Source: Parietichytrium sp. I65-24A
Taxonomy: Eukaryota > Sar > Bigyra > Thraustochytrida > Thraustochytriidae
Length of the DNA stretch: 64,000 bases
Direction: 5' to 3'
Assembly: GCA_012862575.1 (NCBI GenBank)
Contig: BLSF01000069.1
Span: 1 to 64,000 of the forward strand
Part shown: positions 1 through 9,195 of the stretch, piece after piece
Numbering within the stretch: the first letter of the stretch is position 1
Layout of the letters: the number at the start of each line of letters is the position of its first letter
Notes under the pieces: generated by a model
What the model was told of the DNA's origin: nothing
The model's database searches: none
Seen by the model: the letters and a program-made list of their open reading frames with translations, nothing else
Made by a program: the position numbers and the translations under genes

Positions 1-190
1 ACCTAACCTAACCTAACCTAACCTAACCTAACCTAACCTAACCTAACCTAACCTAACCTAACCTAACCTAACCTAACCTAACCTAACCTAACCTAACCTA
101 ACCTAACCTAACCTAACCTAACCTAACCTAACCTAACCTAACCTAACCTAACCTAACCTAACCTAACCTAACCTAACCTAAACCTAACCT
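1..190. repeat. Telomere repeat array, (CCTAA)n / (TTAGG)n
   Basis: Thirty-six perfect 5-base units (ACCTA phase) fill bases 1-180. A single extra A then shifts the phase, and two more units end at about 190. The C-rich strand reads 5' to 3' inward, the orientation expected at a left chromosome end, so the G-rich TTAGG strand runs out to the terminus. TTAGG is the classic arthropod telomere unit. Plants usually have TTTAGGG and vertebrates and many fungi TTAGGG. Confidence 0.95.
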
Positions 191-873
191 CGACCGCGTG
201 CGAGACCACGCGGGCCAGGGCCGGAGCGACACTGGAAGCGACACGGGAAGCGGAACAATAGAGTTAAAATGAGGGAGAAGGGGTGGATGGCATGTCACGC
301 ATCGAGCGCACCGAGCGCCTTGAGTAGGAGCTGGCGCTGCACTGGGAGGAGGCAGGGGCCTGCGAGAACCCCCGCTCGTGGCTGGCCGCCCCGCTGCGCA
401 CGCTGCTCTCTTCAGAGTATGGGCAGCTGTTCAAAATAGTGCACGGCATGACCTGTACTAGCGCCGCTTTTTGCACCCGTCCTCTGTCAGCGCCTGCGCA
501 GAAAAAAAGGGTTGCGGTTTTGTGGAGCCGAAAGGAGCGTGCGCTATTGTCTCTTATTCTTGCTCCGGCATTTTCAGGGAGAAGGGCGTTGAGGTTCTGT
601 GCGCGGCTGTAATAGAATTTACTTGGCGAGGCCGCCTCAGCAGCGATAGTAAGAGGAGGCCAGGAGTGTTTTTTTTACAGTCGATATCCATCTTGGCAGT
701 GACACTCCACAGCATGTGAACAACGGCCGCGCCCAAACTCTTGGTAGCTTGCAATGTGTAGGTCTGAAGGAGGCGTGTCGCAACTTCATAGTCGTCGACA
801 CAAACGCGTTCTTAGCTGCTTGAGCAATCTGCAGTATTTGATGAGGGACTCGACTCTGTCCGTTTTTTGCGGT

Positions 874-901
874 GGTGCACTTACGAAGGTGCACTTACGA
901 A
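874..901. repeat. 14-bp perfect tandem duplication
   Basis: GGTGCACTTACGAA occurs twice head to tail in non-coding subtelomeric sequence. Confidence 0.9.
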
Positions 902-2005
902 GGCAGAAACATGTTAGAAAGTGTTTTTTGATACTCTAAGGCGGAGGATCTGCCTTTGGAGCAGAGTTGGCGAGCCGGACCGTGGAAGTGCTCACTTGCT
1001 TGCCGTCGTTCCTGTATACCTTCAGCTCCTGGGGTTCTCGCATACGCTGGGTTCTACCCTGGATAGGAGTGTGGTCAGCAGCACGGGGCTCGTTCCGCAT
1101 CTTTTGCGGGGGCATTGTACGTACCAGCGGCAATATGCGGAGAAGCTGTCAGGTTTCGCGCTCTGGGAACCCACAGCTTGTATCTTGTCGTTTTTTGGTG
1201 AGCTCTGCTCCCCTGGCGTTGTGCTTTTGTACTTTACGGAGAGCTGTAACTGGTCGCTATTTCGAAGGTATTCTCCCAAGGTGTTTCGGCGCACATTGAG
1301 GCAGAAAGGTCAGGAGTGGCGAGAGTGAGTGCGTGTGCTTCCAACCGATGTTCGCAGTTGGTTGGCGGGTTTTGCAATTTCGGAGGCTACCATGGCGGCA
1401 GGTGTTGTCCTTGTTGTTACGTTACATTGCGTTACAGTTATGTTGGCACTGGCGTCACAGCCTAACCCGGCGTTGCTATTCCCAGCGGCGCCTGCCTGCG
1501 CGGGACCAAGCGTTGCAGCGCCTTGCATGTAAGAGGAGCGAGTGCTACTGCTTTTTACTTTTGCTGGCGTACGGTTTTGAAGTCCTGTGTGCCGCTGCAG
1601 AGAGTCAAATTAATGGGTTCGATATCGTCCGCCAGCTTCGGGGTGAAGCAGTTGGTTGGCTGTGTGTTGAAACGTGCGCTGTCTCACCTCTGCGGCGAGA
1701 TAGCAGAAGGAGATCAGAAGACTCGGAAAGCCTTGGCGGGCAATCACTCTACAGCATGCAACAAAAGGTCATTTCTTCCCTCAGGTTCAGCTAAATGAGA
1801 TTCGTGCGATTGCTTTTGTTGCGTAGACGAGTAGAGAGTTGCATACTCGGCCACAGTTCCAGCGCGTTGTAGCCCCTACCATAGTGCGGTGACTCGGCCA
1901 ATTCGCGCAAAAACGAATCTACAATCTTATCGTACCAATTCCACGAAATGCGCCAAGACTTTACCCAACACAAACGTTGTCCGAGATGAATAGGCGTGGA
2001 GTCAT

Positions 2006-2056
2006 AAGTGGAGCCACGAAGTGCAGCCTAAACAAACCCTATCGGAAGGTGGGGTG
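2006..2056 (-). repeat. Dispersed repeat family A, copy 1 (inverted)
   Basis: The reverse complement of this stretch (CACCCCACCTTCCGATAGGG, then TTTGTTTAGGCTGCACTTCG, then TGGCTCCACTT) matches two copies at 37566-37617 and 37749-37807 on the plus strand with few differences. None of the copies is coding. Confidence 0.85.
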
Positions 2057-2194
2057 TGGAGTCATATCGTATCTCTTCTTTGTCTAAAAACTTAAATCTC
2101 CTAAAAGCAAGGTTTCGTATCACCCCGTGACGTTTTAAATATCTTGTTGTTCTTGTCTTGAATTTGGAAAAAGAACACGAAATGCGATCATGAT

Positions 2195-4168
2195 CTAGTC
2201 GTAGTAAACGTTGAAGTCTGGGACGATGTAAACTTTGTCGAGCTTGCTATTGATAGAAATATGCTCGCAGTCGCCGCCCTCGTAGCGCAGATCCTTGATG
2301 CTCCGCGCTTTATAAACAGCCACTCCGCCAAAGCAAGACTTTACCGGAATCGGATCAGCGTTTCGGTCATTTAGCTTCATAATCGCTTTTCCATGGTGCA
2401 ACATCCAATCCTTGTAAAAGTTTGGCGATGGATCCTCACCTCCGGGGATCTGAAAGGCATGCTTCAATTCCTCATCGGTGAAGCGAGCGGCCAAGGAGTC
2501 ATAGGCGCGACCAAATCTCCCATTGTCCTTTCTCACAAATCCGCACACCTTTTTCCTGTCTACCCTGGGACATTCACTAGTAATCCCGTTTGCGCAGACG
2601 AGATCCCAGTCAGGATCGAGTTTCCTTTTGTTATCGAGAACGGAGCGCAAGCTTTGCAGCGTCTCTTCGGCACCAATTTTGGCAAGATCGAGGTCCACCA
2701 TCATGACAAGCGTGTCAGGATGTGACGTTTGAGGAAGCTTCGCGAGTCTCTCCATGTAGAGATTGCGTAGCTTGGCCATTTTGTAGAATCGTAGCTCAGA
2801 CAGTGGGAAATCACTCGATTTTTTTGGAGGAGCAGGGGCGTCTGGGTCAGGAATTCCGTCCATTTTCTCAGAAACGAGATCTACAAATTCAGACCTGGTT
2901 TCGGCATAGCGTTGGAGACTCTGGTCTGTGCCATCTTTGGAGTCATTCTCGATGATTATCATTCGAAAACTTTTAAACTTCCTCCCCATCGCCTCCAAAG
3001 CGGCAAGGTTTGCTGGGAGATTTTTAATGGCGTTTCGAACCAGAGCGCACACGACGAGATCGTGCTCTTCCAACGTGTCTTCGAAAATCGGCTTTTGAGT
3101 TTCAATTTTCTTCGTTTCTTCGACGACATCGTGCTTTTCCGGCGTGTCTTCGAGAATCGGCTTTTGAGTTTCAAATTTCTTCGTTTCTCCGACGAGATCG
3201 TGCTTTTCCAACGTGTCTTCGAAAATCGGCTTTTGAGTTTCAAATTTCTTCGTTTCTTCGACGACATCGTGCTTTTCCGGCGTGTCTTCGAGAATCGGCT
3301 TTTGAGTTTCAAATTTCTTCGTTTCTTCGACGACATCGTGCTTTTCCGGCGTGTCTTCGAGAATCGGCTTTTGAGTTTCAAATTTCTTCGTTTCTCCGAC
3401 GAGATCGTGCTTTTCCAACGTGTCTTCGAAAATCGGCTTTTGAGTTTCAAATTTCTTCGTTTCTTCGACGACATCGTGCTTTTCCGGCGTGTCTTCGAGA
3501 ATCGGCTTTTGAGTTTCAAATTTCTTCGTTTCTCCGACGAGATCGTGCTTTTCCAACGTGTCTTCGAAAATCGGCTTTTGAGTTTCAAATTTCTTCGTTT
3601 CTTCGACGACATCGTGCTTTTCCGGCGTGTCTTCGAGAATCGGCTTTTGAGTTTCAAATTTCTTCGTTTCTTCGACGACATCGTGCTTTTCCGGCGTGTC
3701 TTCGAAAATCGGCTTTTGAGTTTCAAATTTCTTCGTTTCTTCGACGACATCGTGCTTTTCCGGCGTGTCTTCGAGAATCGGCTTTTGAGTTTCAAATTTC
3801 TTCGTTTCTTCGACGATATCGTGCTTTTCCGGCGTGTCTTCGAAAATCGGCTTTTGAGTTTCAAATTTCTTCGTTTCTTCGACGAAATCGTGTTTTTCCG
3901 GCGTGTCTTCGAGAATCGGCTTTTGAGTTTCAAGTTTCTTCGTTCCTTCGACCAAATCGTGCTTTTCCGGCGTGTCTTCGAAAATTGGCTTTTGAATCCC
4001 AAAAAATTTTTTCAATTCTTCACCTGATTCACCAAAGCCGGCTCTGAGATTTGGCAAGGCGCTTCCATCACCGCCGTACACGTTGCTTCTCGTGACAAAC
4101 AGCAGAATGGCACATACGTGTACGGCGATTAATACGATAAAAAGCCGCTTGCACTCGATCCTGGGCAT
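2195..4168 (-). CDS. Type II membrane glycosyltransferase-like protein with 23-residue repeat stalk
   Basis: 657 residues from ATG at 4168. Residues about 9-26 form a hydrophobic signal anchor with little before it, the type II topology of Golgi glycosyltransferases. Residues about 59-380 are fourteen 23-residue repeats (69 bp), each starting QKPI[F/L]EDT and rich in Glu and Lys, likely a rigid charged stalk. The C-terminal part (about 375-657) opens with VVCALVRNAIKNLP, has an IIIENDSKDGT stretch typical of nucleotide-sugar-binding GT-A folds, and an MVDLDL acidic motif that could be the metal-binding DxD. The family is not certain; it resembles GT-A enzymes acting on surface glycans. The last repeat unit runs straight into the catalytic domain. 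No neighbouring gene clarifies the substrate. The repeat is also open in two other frames because 69 is divisible by 3, and those are not genes. Confidence 0.8.
   Translation of the reverse strand: MPRIECKRLFIVLIAVHVCAILLFVTRSNVYGGDGSALPNLRAGFGESGEELKKFFGIQKPIFEDTPEKHDLVEGTKKLETQKPILEDTPEKHDFVEETKKFETQKPIFEDTPEKHDIVEETKKFETQKPILEDTPEKHDVVEETKKFETQKPIFEDTPEKHDVVEETKKFETQKPILEDTPEKHDVVEETKKFETQKPIFEDTLEKHDLVGETKKFETQKPILEDTPEKHDVVEETKKFETQKPIFEDTLEKHDLVGETKKFETQKPILEDTPEKHDVVEETKKFETQKPILEDTPEKHDVVEETKKFETQKPIFEDTLEKHDLVGETKKFETQKPILEDTPEKHDVVEETKKIETQKPIFEDTLEEHDLVVCALVRNAIKNLPANLAALEAMGRKFKSFRMIIIENDSKDGTDQSLQRYAETRSEFVDLVSEKMDGIPDPDAPAPPKKSSDFPLSELRFYKMAKLRNLYMERLAKLPQTSHPDTLVMMVDLDLAKIGAEETLQSLRSVLDNKRKLDPDWDLVCANGITSECPRVDRKKVCGFVRKDNGRFGRAYDSLAARFTDEELKHAFQIPGGEDPSPNFYKDWMLHHGKAIMKLNDRNADPIPVKSCFGGVAVYKARSIKDLRYEGGDCEHISINSKLDKVYIVPDFNVYYD
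3029..3994. repeat. In-frame 69-bp minisatellite (14 units) inside the glycosyltransferase gene
   Basis: Fourteen 69-bp units encode the stalk. Units alternate between IFED and ILED types. Three F/L pairs (units 7-8, 9-10 and 12-13) carry the same diagnostic changes (TLEKHDLVGE, then TPEKHDVVEE). This shows a 138-bp higher-order repeat spread by recent unequal exchange. Units are nearly identical at DNA level, so copy number is probably variable. Confidence 0.9.
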
Positions 4169-4819
4169 GTTGAGCGGTTGCGGAATCGACTCAGAGGTAT
4201 TGCTCGTCTTTCTTCATCTGCCAGCGTTCACCTCTCTTCTTCAGCTAGCACTCGCGCACGTCGGCCCACTACGTGATATTTCCAATGATTCGGCACGACG
4301 CCGCTGTGCCAATTCGGACGTTCTCCGCGCCGAGACTCTCAAACAGACCCCCTTTCGTAGTTCACGCTTGCCACTTTTCCTCTCACTTTCCACTACCGGC
4401 ACCTCTACCTCTCTCTCTGTTCGCAGCAGGGCTACGCACCAGCTATTCCTGTCTAACCCTCACTAACTATGTATTTGGATAGATGGGCACTAGAACGAAG
4501 CCTTGACGAGAGGAGTTTCGTAGTAGCGGAGGTGTAGTCTGACGAGTGGGGTGGATCAATCAGGGAGAAGCTCGCGCCATAGGTATTGGGCACAAGGTCA
4601 GCAAAGAGTCTTTTTGAGAAGGCAACCTCTTTCGATGACGATGGAGATTTCCTCCCCGCCAAAGCCATTTCATATCGATGGCTTGCCTCCAAATTGCGTG
4701 AAACTCTTTCGCAAGCGGACCAAAACTTTCAAGCTTGAAGACGTCACCACACGTATACGATATGGTTACAAGGTGTTACAAGGATGTCTTTCCTGCTAAT
4801 ACAAAAACCGACTAGTGTG
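4169..4819. other. Intergenic region upstream of glycosyltransferase gene
   Basis: 5' flank of the glycosyltransferase gene followed by sequence leading into the tandem duplication. A plus-strand open frame at 4551-4799 (82 codons, starting ATG) has no recognised domain and weak support. I call no gene here. Confidence 0.4.
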
Positions 4820-5717
4820 CAACAATACGCAACCCTCAGAAAGTCATCATTGATCTTTCCATCCCGCTCGACGGCAACGTCAAGCAGAAATACGCCTGGG
4901 CGGGCAAAAGAACGGCATGCCTTCCAGACTTTAGAACCGACACAATAGCAGCCCCTGAGACGCAATTTTCGTTCGTATCTCAAGAACCACAGAAACGCAA
5001 AGCGCCCAATGAGCAAGGTCTCCAACAGAACCAAATGATCTGGGGGACTAATTCCTTGTTCTGTGAGACTTCTTGTTCTGTGAGATTCCTTGTTCGTTGG
5101 AGTCTGCCATTACCGGTACTACGCAAATGCAACTTAAGCAGCTAGCTCGTCGGCTACTCTAATTCCAAACCTTCCACTAAGAGGCACGCACTTCCGACCT
5201 GGGGGTTCTATCCCCCATTATTGTTTGTAGTAGAGGAGGTGGAGTTTGAGAGTCATGTCTTGGCCGTCAGTAGGCTTTCATGGCAGATGGAAGTGCCACC
5301 CTTTTGCGAATCTTCAACTGTCGCTAACCTTACCGAAGTATCGGACACAATGGAGAATTTTTGGGGAGGCCCGATTTTTGATATGCATTTTCTTGACGTG
5401 GATGAATGTTTTCTCTACAGGACGTTTGGGAAAGGGGTTGTCAGTTTCTATCCGACGACAGATTGCGAGCAGGTGAGTTATTAGAGACACAGAGCATGAA
5501 CAATTTGGAATGTCCACTACATCTTATACTGTTTTCACACTAAACGAGATTAAAGCCCATCGAGCCATTGCTCCGCTAGCGTCATACATCGCACCGGTGT
5601 TCGCTCTCTTTTTGTCAATAAGACTTTAGCTGATTCCTGAAAAATTTATACGCAAATGAATGCCTGAAGGAGCAAAGTATAGAGGAGCTCCCAGCGCAAC
5701 ACTTTTTCCCCTCGGAT
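4820..5717. repeat. Tandem duplication, unit 1
   Basis: Matches 5719-6637 almost base for base from CAACAATACGCAACC to CCCTCGGAT. The first 250 or so bases are identical. The rest differs by scattered substitutions and small indels that look like short local duplications. The unit contains two stretches that could be exon remnants. One is a plus-strand frame near 4830-5130 with the phrase KVIIDLSIPLDGNVKQKYAW. The other is a 52-base stretch at 5421-5472 bounded by TTTTCTCTACAG and GTGAGT. Neither is recognised. Confidence 0.9.
5421..5472 (+). other. Possible internal exon in duplication unit 1
   Basis: Fifty-two bases preceded by a polypyrimidine-AG (TTCTCTACAG) and followed by a consensus donor (AG then GTGAGT). 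The same arrangement is kept at 6341-6392 in the second unit. The reading frame that spans it includes FLYRTFGKGVVSFYP, which matches no family I know. It could be an exon of an undefined gene or chance. Confidence 0.3.
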
Positions 5718-5718
5718 N
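5718..5718. other. Single N: assembly join at duplication junction
   Basis: The only ambiguous base I noticed sits exactly between the two copies of the 0.9-kb duplication. Unit 1 continues from the left flank and ends at the N. Unit 2 starts at the N and continues into the right flank. This is the pattern expected when two overlapping contigs are abutted instead of merged. Confidence 0.9.
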
Positions 5719-6637
5719 CAACAATACGCAACCCTCAGAAAGTCATCATTGATCTTTCCATCCCGCTCGACGGCAACGTCAAGCAGAAATACGCCTGGGC
5801 GGGCAAAAGAACGGCATGCCTTCCAGACTTTAGAACCGACACAATAGCAGCCCCTGAGACGCAATTTTCGTTCGTATCTCAAGAACCACAGAAACGCAAA
5901 GCGCCCAATGAGCAAGGTCTCCAACAGAACCAAATGATCTGGGGGACTAATTCCTTGTTCTGTGAGACTTCTTGTTCTGTGAGATTCCTTGTTCGTTGGA
6001 GTCTGCCATTACCGGTACTACGCAAATGCAACACAAGCAGCTAGCTCGTCGGCTACTCTAATTCAAAACCTTCCACTAAGAGGCATTCCGACCTGGGGGT
6101 TCTAGCCCCATTAGTGTTTGCAGTAGAGGAGGTGGAGTTTGAGAGTCTTGTCTTGGCATGTCTTGGCCGTCAGTAGGCTTTCATGGCAGATGGAAGTGCC
6201 ACCCTTTTGCGAATCTTCAAATTTTCAGCTGTCGCTAACCTTACCGAGGTATCGGACACAATGGAGTCAATGGAGAATTTTTGGGGAGGCCCGATTTTTG
6301 ATACGCATTTTCTTGACGTGGATGAATGTTTTCTCTACAGGACGTTTGGGAAAGGGGTTGTCAGTTTCTATCCGACGACAGATTGCGAGCAGGTGAGTGA
6401 TTAGAGAAACAGAGCATGAACAATTTGGAATGTCCACTACATCTTATACTGTTTTCACACTAAACGAGATCAAAGCCCATCGAGCCATTGCTCCGCTAGC
6501 GTCATACATCGCACCGGTGTTCGCTCTCTTTTTGTCGATAAGACTTTAGCTGATTCCTGAAAAATTTATACGCAAATGAATGCCTGAAGGAGCAAAGTAT
6601 AGAGGAGCTCCCAGCGCAACACTTTTTTCCCTCGGAT
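5719..6637. repeat. Tandem duplication, unit 2
   Basis: Second copy of 4820-5717, about 20 bases longer through small insertions, for example an extra TTGTCTTGGCATG-type stretch near 6145 and GGAGTCAAT near 6263. The candidate exon recurs at 6341-6392. The open frame carrying NFWGGPIFDTHFLDVDECF is preserved in both copies. Confidence 0.9.
6341..6392 (+). other. Possible internal exon in duplication unit 2
   Basis: Same 52-base stretch as at 5421-5472, with identical acceptor-like (TTCTCTACAG) and donor-like (GTGAGT) borders. Unrecognised. Confidence 0.3.
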
Positions 6638-7118
6638 ATGCATTTGCAAAATTCAAGAAAACAAACTAGGCAGACTTCATTCGTGACCTCCCTCAAGAGC
6701 AGATCCCGCCCTAGTATTGCGACGAAATTACCAACCTTCTAAAGAACCAATTGTTCAAGTTTCAGACCAAAATCGAAATGATTTTTGACCCCTAAAAGCG
6801 AAAATCCGATGATTGCGAAGACATTCTACACAGCCAAATCACACCCACATTACCCGGATACTACATTGTGCTTGAGTGGTGAGACTGCATTTACAGTTCA
6901 TGGGAGAAAAGGTCACATGAGGCACATTATCATGGGCAAAAGGACGAATTTTAGCCTGCCAGATACCAGAGTTCGTGAGGGACTGCCGGCTCAACGACTG
7001 ATTTTTGAACAGCTCCCATGAGTGTCAAGGGACGGTGACAATCAGATCAGCACAGAAATGTGAAGCGCGAGGCTCTATATGGTGTCAGACTGAAGAGCAA
7101 CTCAGGGTAGTGATCATC
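6638..7118. other. Intergenic, no gene recognised
   Basis: Right flank of the duplication. An open frame at 6785-7021 (+, 78 codons) starts within sequence lacking any recognisable motif. I see nothing else. Confidence 0.4.
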
Positions 7119-7462
7119 GGCATGTCGGGGATTTGGCGAGGACCCGACCGTCGTATAGCTGCATGAGAATACTGAAAATGGTCCCACACAAGGCACAGCT
7201 TCTCGCCGGCGCCGGCACCGTCATTGCTTTGGTCAGCTCCAAATAAGCTCATAAGGATGTTTTCGTTCAGCGAGGGCCGCGCATACGCGCAGCCAGCCTT
7301 CTGGTGTGCGGCCAGCTTGAATTCGACGTCACGCAGGTCCCGCTAAGGCACAACCTTGATGGTGCATTGGCGCCGCACATCAAGCATAGAACTGACTGGG
7401 ATTCCGAGTATTAAAAACCGCAGGTCGGGTCCTCAGGGCATGATTTCGAACTCAGCCACTAG
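7119..7462 (-). pseudogene. Possible gene remnant with two in-frame stops
   Basis: Read on the minus strand in one frame this stretch looks protein-like over about 115 codons: a hydrophobic LRFLILGIPVSSML segment, then KLAAHQKAGCAYARPSLNEN, then GEKLCLVWDHFQYSHAAIRR. Codon use resembles real genes, but the frame is interrupted by a TGA near the start and a TAG about 35 codons later. No start codon is evident and the family is not recognised. It could be a decayed gene, a pair of exons with retained introns, or chance. Confidence 0.3.
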
Positions 7463-7530
7463 TTTTAAAATGTTTTTGCCGACATACTGAGATTTTCTTT
7501 CGTCACTCGCCACCAAAGCACGGCGCTCGT

Positions 7531-9195
7531 TTAGGCCACATTTGTGATTGCGTTATTGGCATACTCCGACGCGTAGCTCCAAATGAGAGGCAAAAGAGTG
7601 GAGGAAGCAACGGAAGCCACATACGACGTCAAAGCAATAGAAATGGCTTTGTAAGATACGGTATAGCCCAGTACCGTCCAGGATAGCTTTTCACGAAGCC
7701 CCTCGTGGTGTGAGTACAACGCAAGGTCGCCTCCTCCAGGCTCAAGAAGACCGGAAACTCTCTTGTGCGCTGGCGATTTCAGGCACTCCGTCAATTCAGC
7801 CCAAGTATGTTCTTGCTCGGCCATCGCCTTGATTGGAGAGAGCGCGACGTAGATCGTTGCGATTGTCGCAGCCAGAAGCCCCATGGCCACGAGGACCTCT
7901 TCCGATCCTGGCATTTGCCCGTTGGCCCTTGGAGCCAATATACGCAAGAGAGATAAGGAGAGAAACGCGCCAACTAGAACGAGACCGCAGGCCATTACTC
8001 TGTAAAAGCAGTCGAGCGAGTCACATGTATTCGCGCGAATATCATTAGCAAAAGACATCAAGGTACTCTGGGATTTAAGGAGTTCCCTGCGCAGCTTCAT
8101 GACTGTAGCGTCTAGGGCGACAACATTTTGCAAATGCTCGAAGATGCTTAGCCTCTTGGAGCGCTGTCGAATCCTGCGAATACTGGAGGAACCTGAGGTG
8201 CCTTCCTGCGTTCTTAAACTACTGCTGCTTGATCTCGACTCCCTCGCCATTTCCCTGCGTGTTTGTTCTGCTTTTGCGCTTATTGCAATGCACGTCAAAT
8301 CAAGAATGCAGCGATACAGTCTCATGTGCTCCTGCATCAATTGACTCAACAGGAACACTCGAGTGCGCGCCATGAACCCGCAACTGATTGCCGCCGCAGT
8401 AACCAGTGCAAATGCTCCAGCATGAATGTACCAGTACCAAAAGTAGTGGTAATCCGTGTTTCTGCCCTTAAACGATGCAAAGTAGGCTGTGGACAAAGCG
8501 AGTCCAACTAAGATTGTGCCGTACACCCACCTTTTGCTTGACCGAATGGTGTGCGAGATTTCGTCCTTGATCCTTCGAATTTCGACATTTTGCGCGTCAG
8601 TGCGAAATCGGCTTGTTTCGGTACCACCTGTCCTCTGCGAGGCTGCGCAAAGTTTTTCGCACACCGATTTAAAGAGAGCGCGCTCGTTCAAGAGCCGATA
8701 GTTGGTGCGGGAAAATGAATATAACCGATTGATGCCGTAAGGGACAAGCAGATGGATTGCAAAAAAGATGTAGTCCAGCGTTTGAAGTTCTTGCGCGGAT
8801 TCGGTGGGAAGTTGGAACTCTCCAGTGTGAGGATCCACAAACCAAAAGTATGCTGGAAAAACCCAGACTGAGATGACCACAAAGATGAATTTTACAATGA
8901 TTTCCAGCAGTGATTCCGTGCGGCCATCTTTACCAGACAAACTTTTCATCAAATAGACCGGCCACAAAAGAGTTTTCAGCGAGCTATTTCCGCATAGTTG
9001 CTCTAAAGTGATTGTTGTATTCTTGGGGGCCGTGCTCGGTTCCGGCCAAAGCTCTTCCCATAGCTCCTCGATCTCCGTTGGCAGAAAGTCAGCTTCACCG
9101 TCCCCGCTCAAACACTGGAGAGCAAACTCCTTCACCACGCGCTTGTGCCCTTCCAGACACTCGTCCCCGAGCCCCAACGGAGTCACCTGCGCCAT
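7531..9195 (-). CDS. Multi-pass membrane protein, unknown family
   Basis: 554 residues from ATG at 9195. Hydrophobic segments lie at about 98-120, 140-158, 222-241, 252-273, 397-418, 433-452 and 508-538, so roughly seven membrane spans. The N-terminal 90 residues are soluble and acidic. A long cytosolic-type loop (about 275-395) contains a Ser-rich stretch (321-340), an Arg/Lys-rich patch and a predicted helix. No ligand-binding or channel motif is recognised. It lies next to a class C GPCR and may be another receptor or a transporter, but that is only context. Alternative products cannot be excluded. Confidence 0.8.
   Translation of the reverse strand: MAQVTPLGLGDECLEGHKRVVKEFALQCLSGDGEADFLPTEIEELWEELWPEPSTAPKNTTITLEQLCGNSSLKTLLWPVYLMKSLSGKDGRTESLLEIIVKFIFVVISVWVFPAYFWFVDPHTGEFQLPTESAQELQTLDYIFFAIHLLVPYGINRLYSFSRTNYRLLNERALFKSVCEKLCAASQRTGGTETSRFRTDAQNVEIRRIKDEISHTIRSSKRWVYGTILVGLALSTAYFASFKGRNTDYHYFWYWYIHAGAFALVTAAAISCGFMARTRVFLLSQLMQEHMRLYRCILDLTCIAISAKAEQTRREMARESRSSSSSLRTQEGTSGSSSIRRIRQRSKRLSIFEHLQNVVALDATVMKLRRELLKSQSTLMSFANDIRANTCDSLDCFYRVMACGLVLVGAFLSLSLLRILAPRANGQMPGSEEVLVAMGLLAATIATIYVALSPIKAMAEQEHTWAELTECLKSPAHKRVSGLLEPGGGDLALYSHHEGLREKLSWTVLGYTVSYKAISIALTSYVASVASSTLLPLIWSYASEYANNAITNVA

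Larger units (their letters stand above)
191..2194. other. Subtelomeric gene-free region
   Basis: About 2 kb directly inside the telomere. Short open frames occur on both strands but none shows a recognisable domain or a convincing start. It holds a 14-base perfect tandem duplication (874-901, GGTGCACTTACGAA twice), a partial copy of one dispersed repeat (1861-1886, family B) and an inverted full copy of another (2006-2056, family A). I see no protein-coding or RNA gene. Confidence 0.6.

Noticed and set aside
921-1798. Subtelomeric open frames of 135 and 153 codons
   Set aside because: Cys/Trp/Arg-rich translations typical of random frames, no domain, and no good start context.
2912-4027. 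Long plus-strand open frame (371 codons) and a second minus-strand frame (347 codons) over the glycosyltransferase repeat
   Set aside because: Both arise because the 69-bp repeat is a multiple of 3 and free of stops in several frames. Only the minus frame with a signal anchor and a catalytic domain makes sense.
4744-5034. Minus-strand frame of 96 codons (repeated at 5646-5933)
   Set aside because: The same DNA reads more like protein on the plus strand, and the frame runs out into unrelated flanks in each copy. Kept only as part of the duplication.
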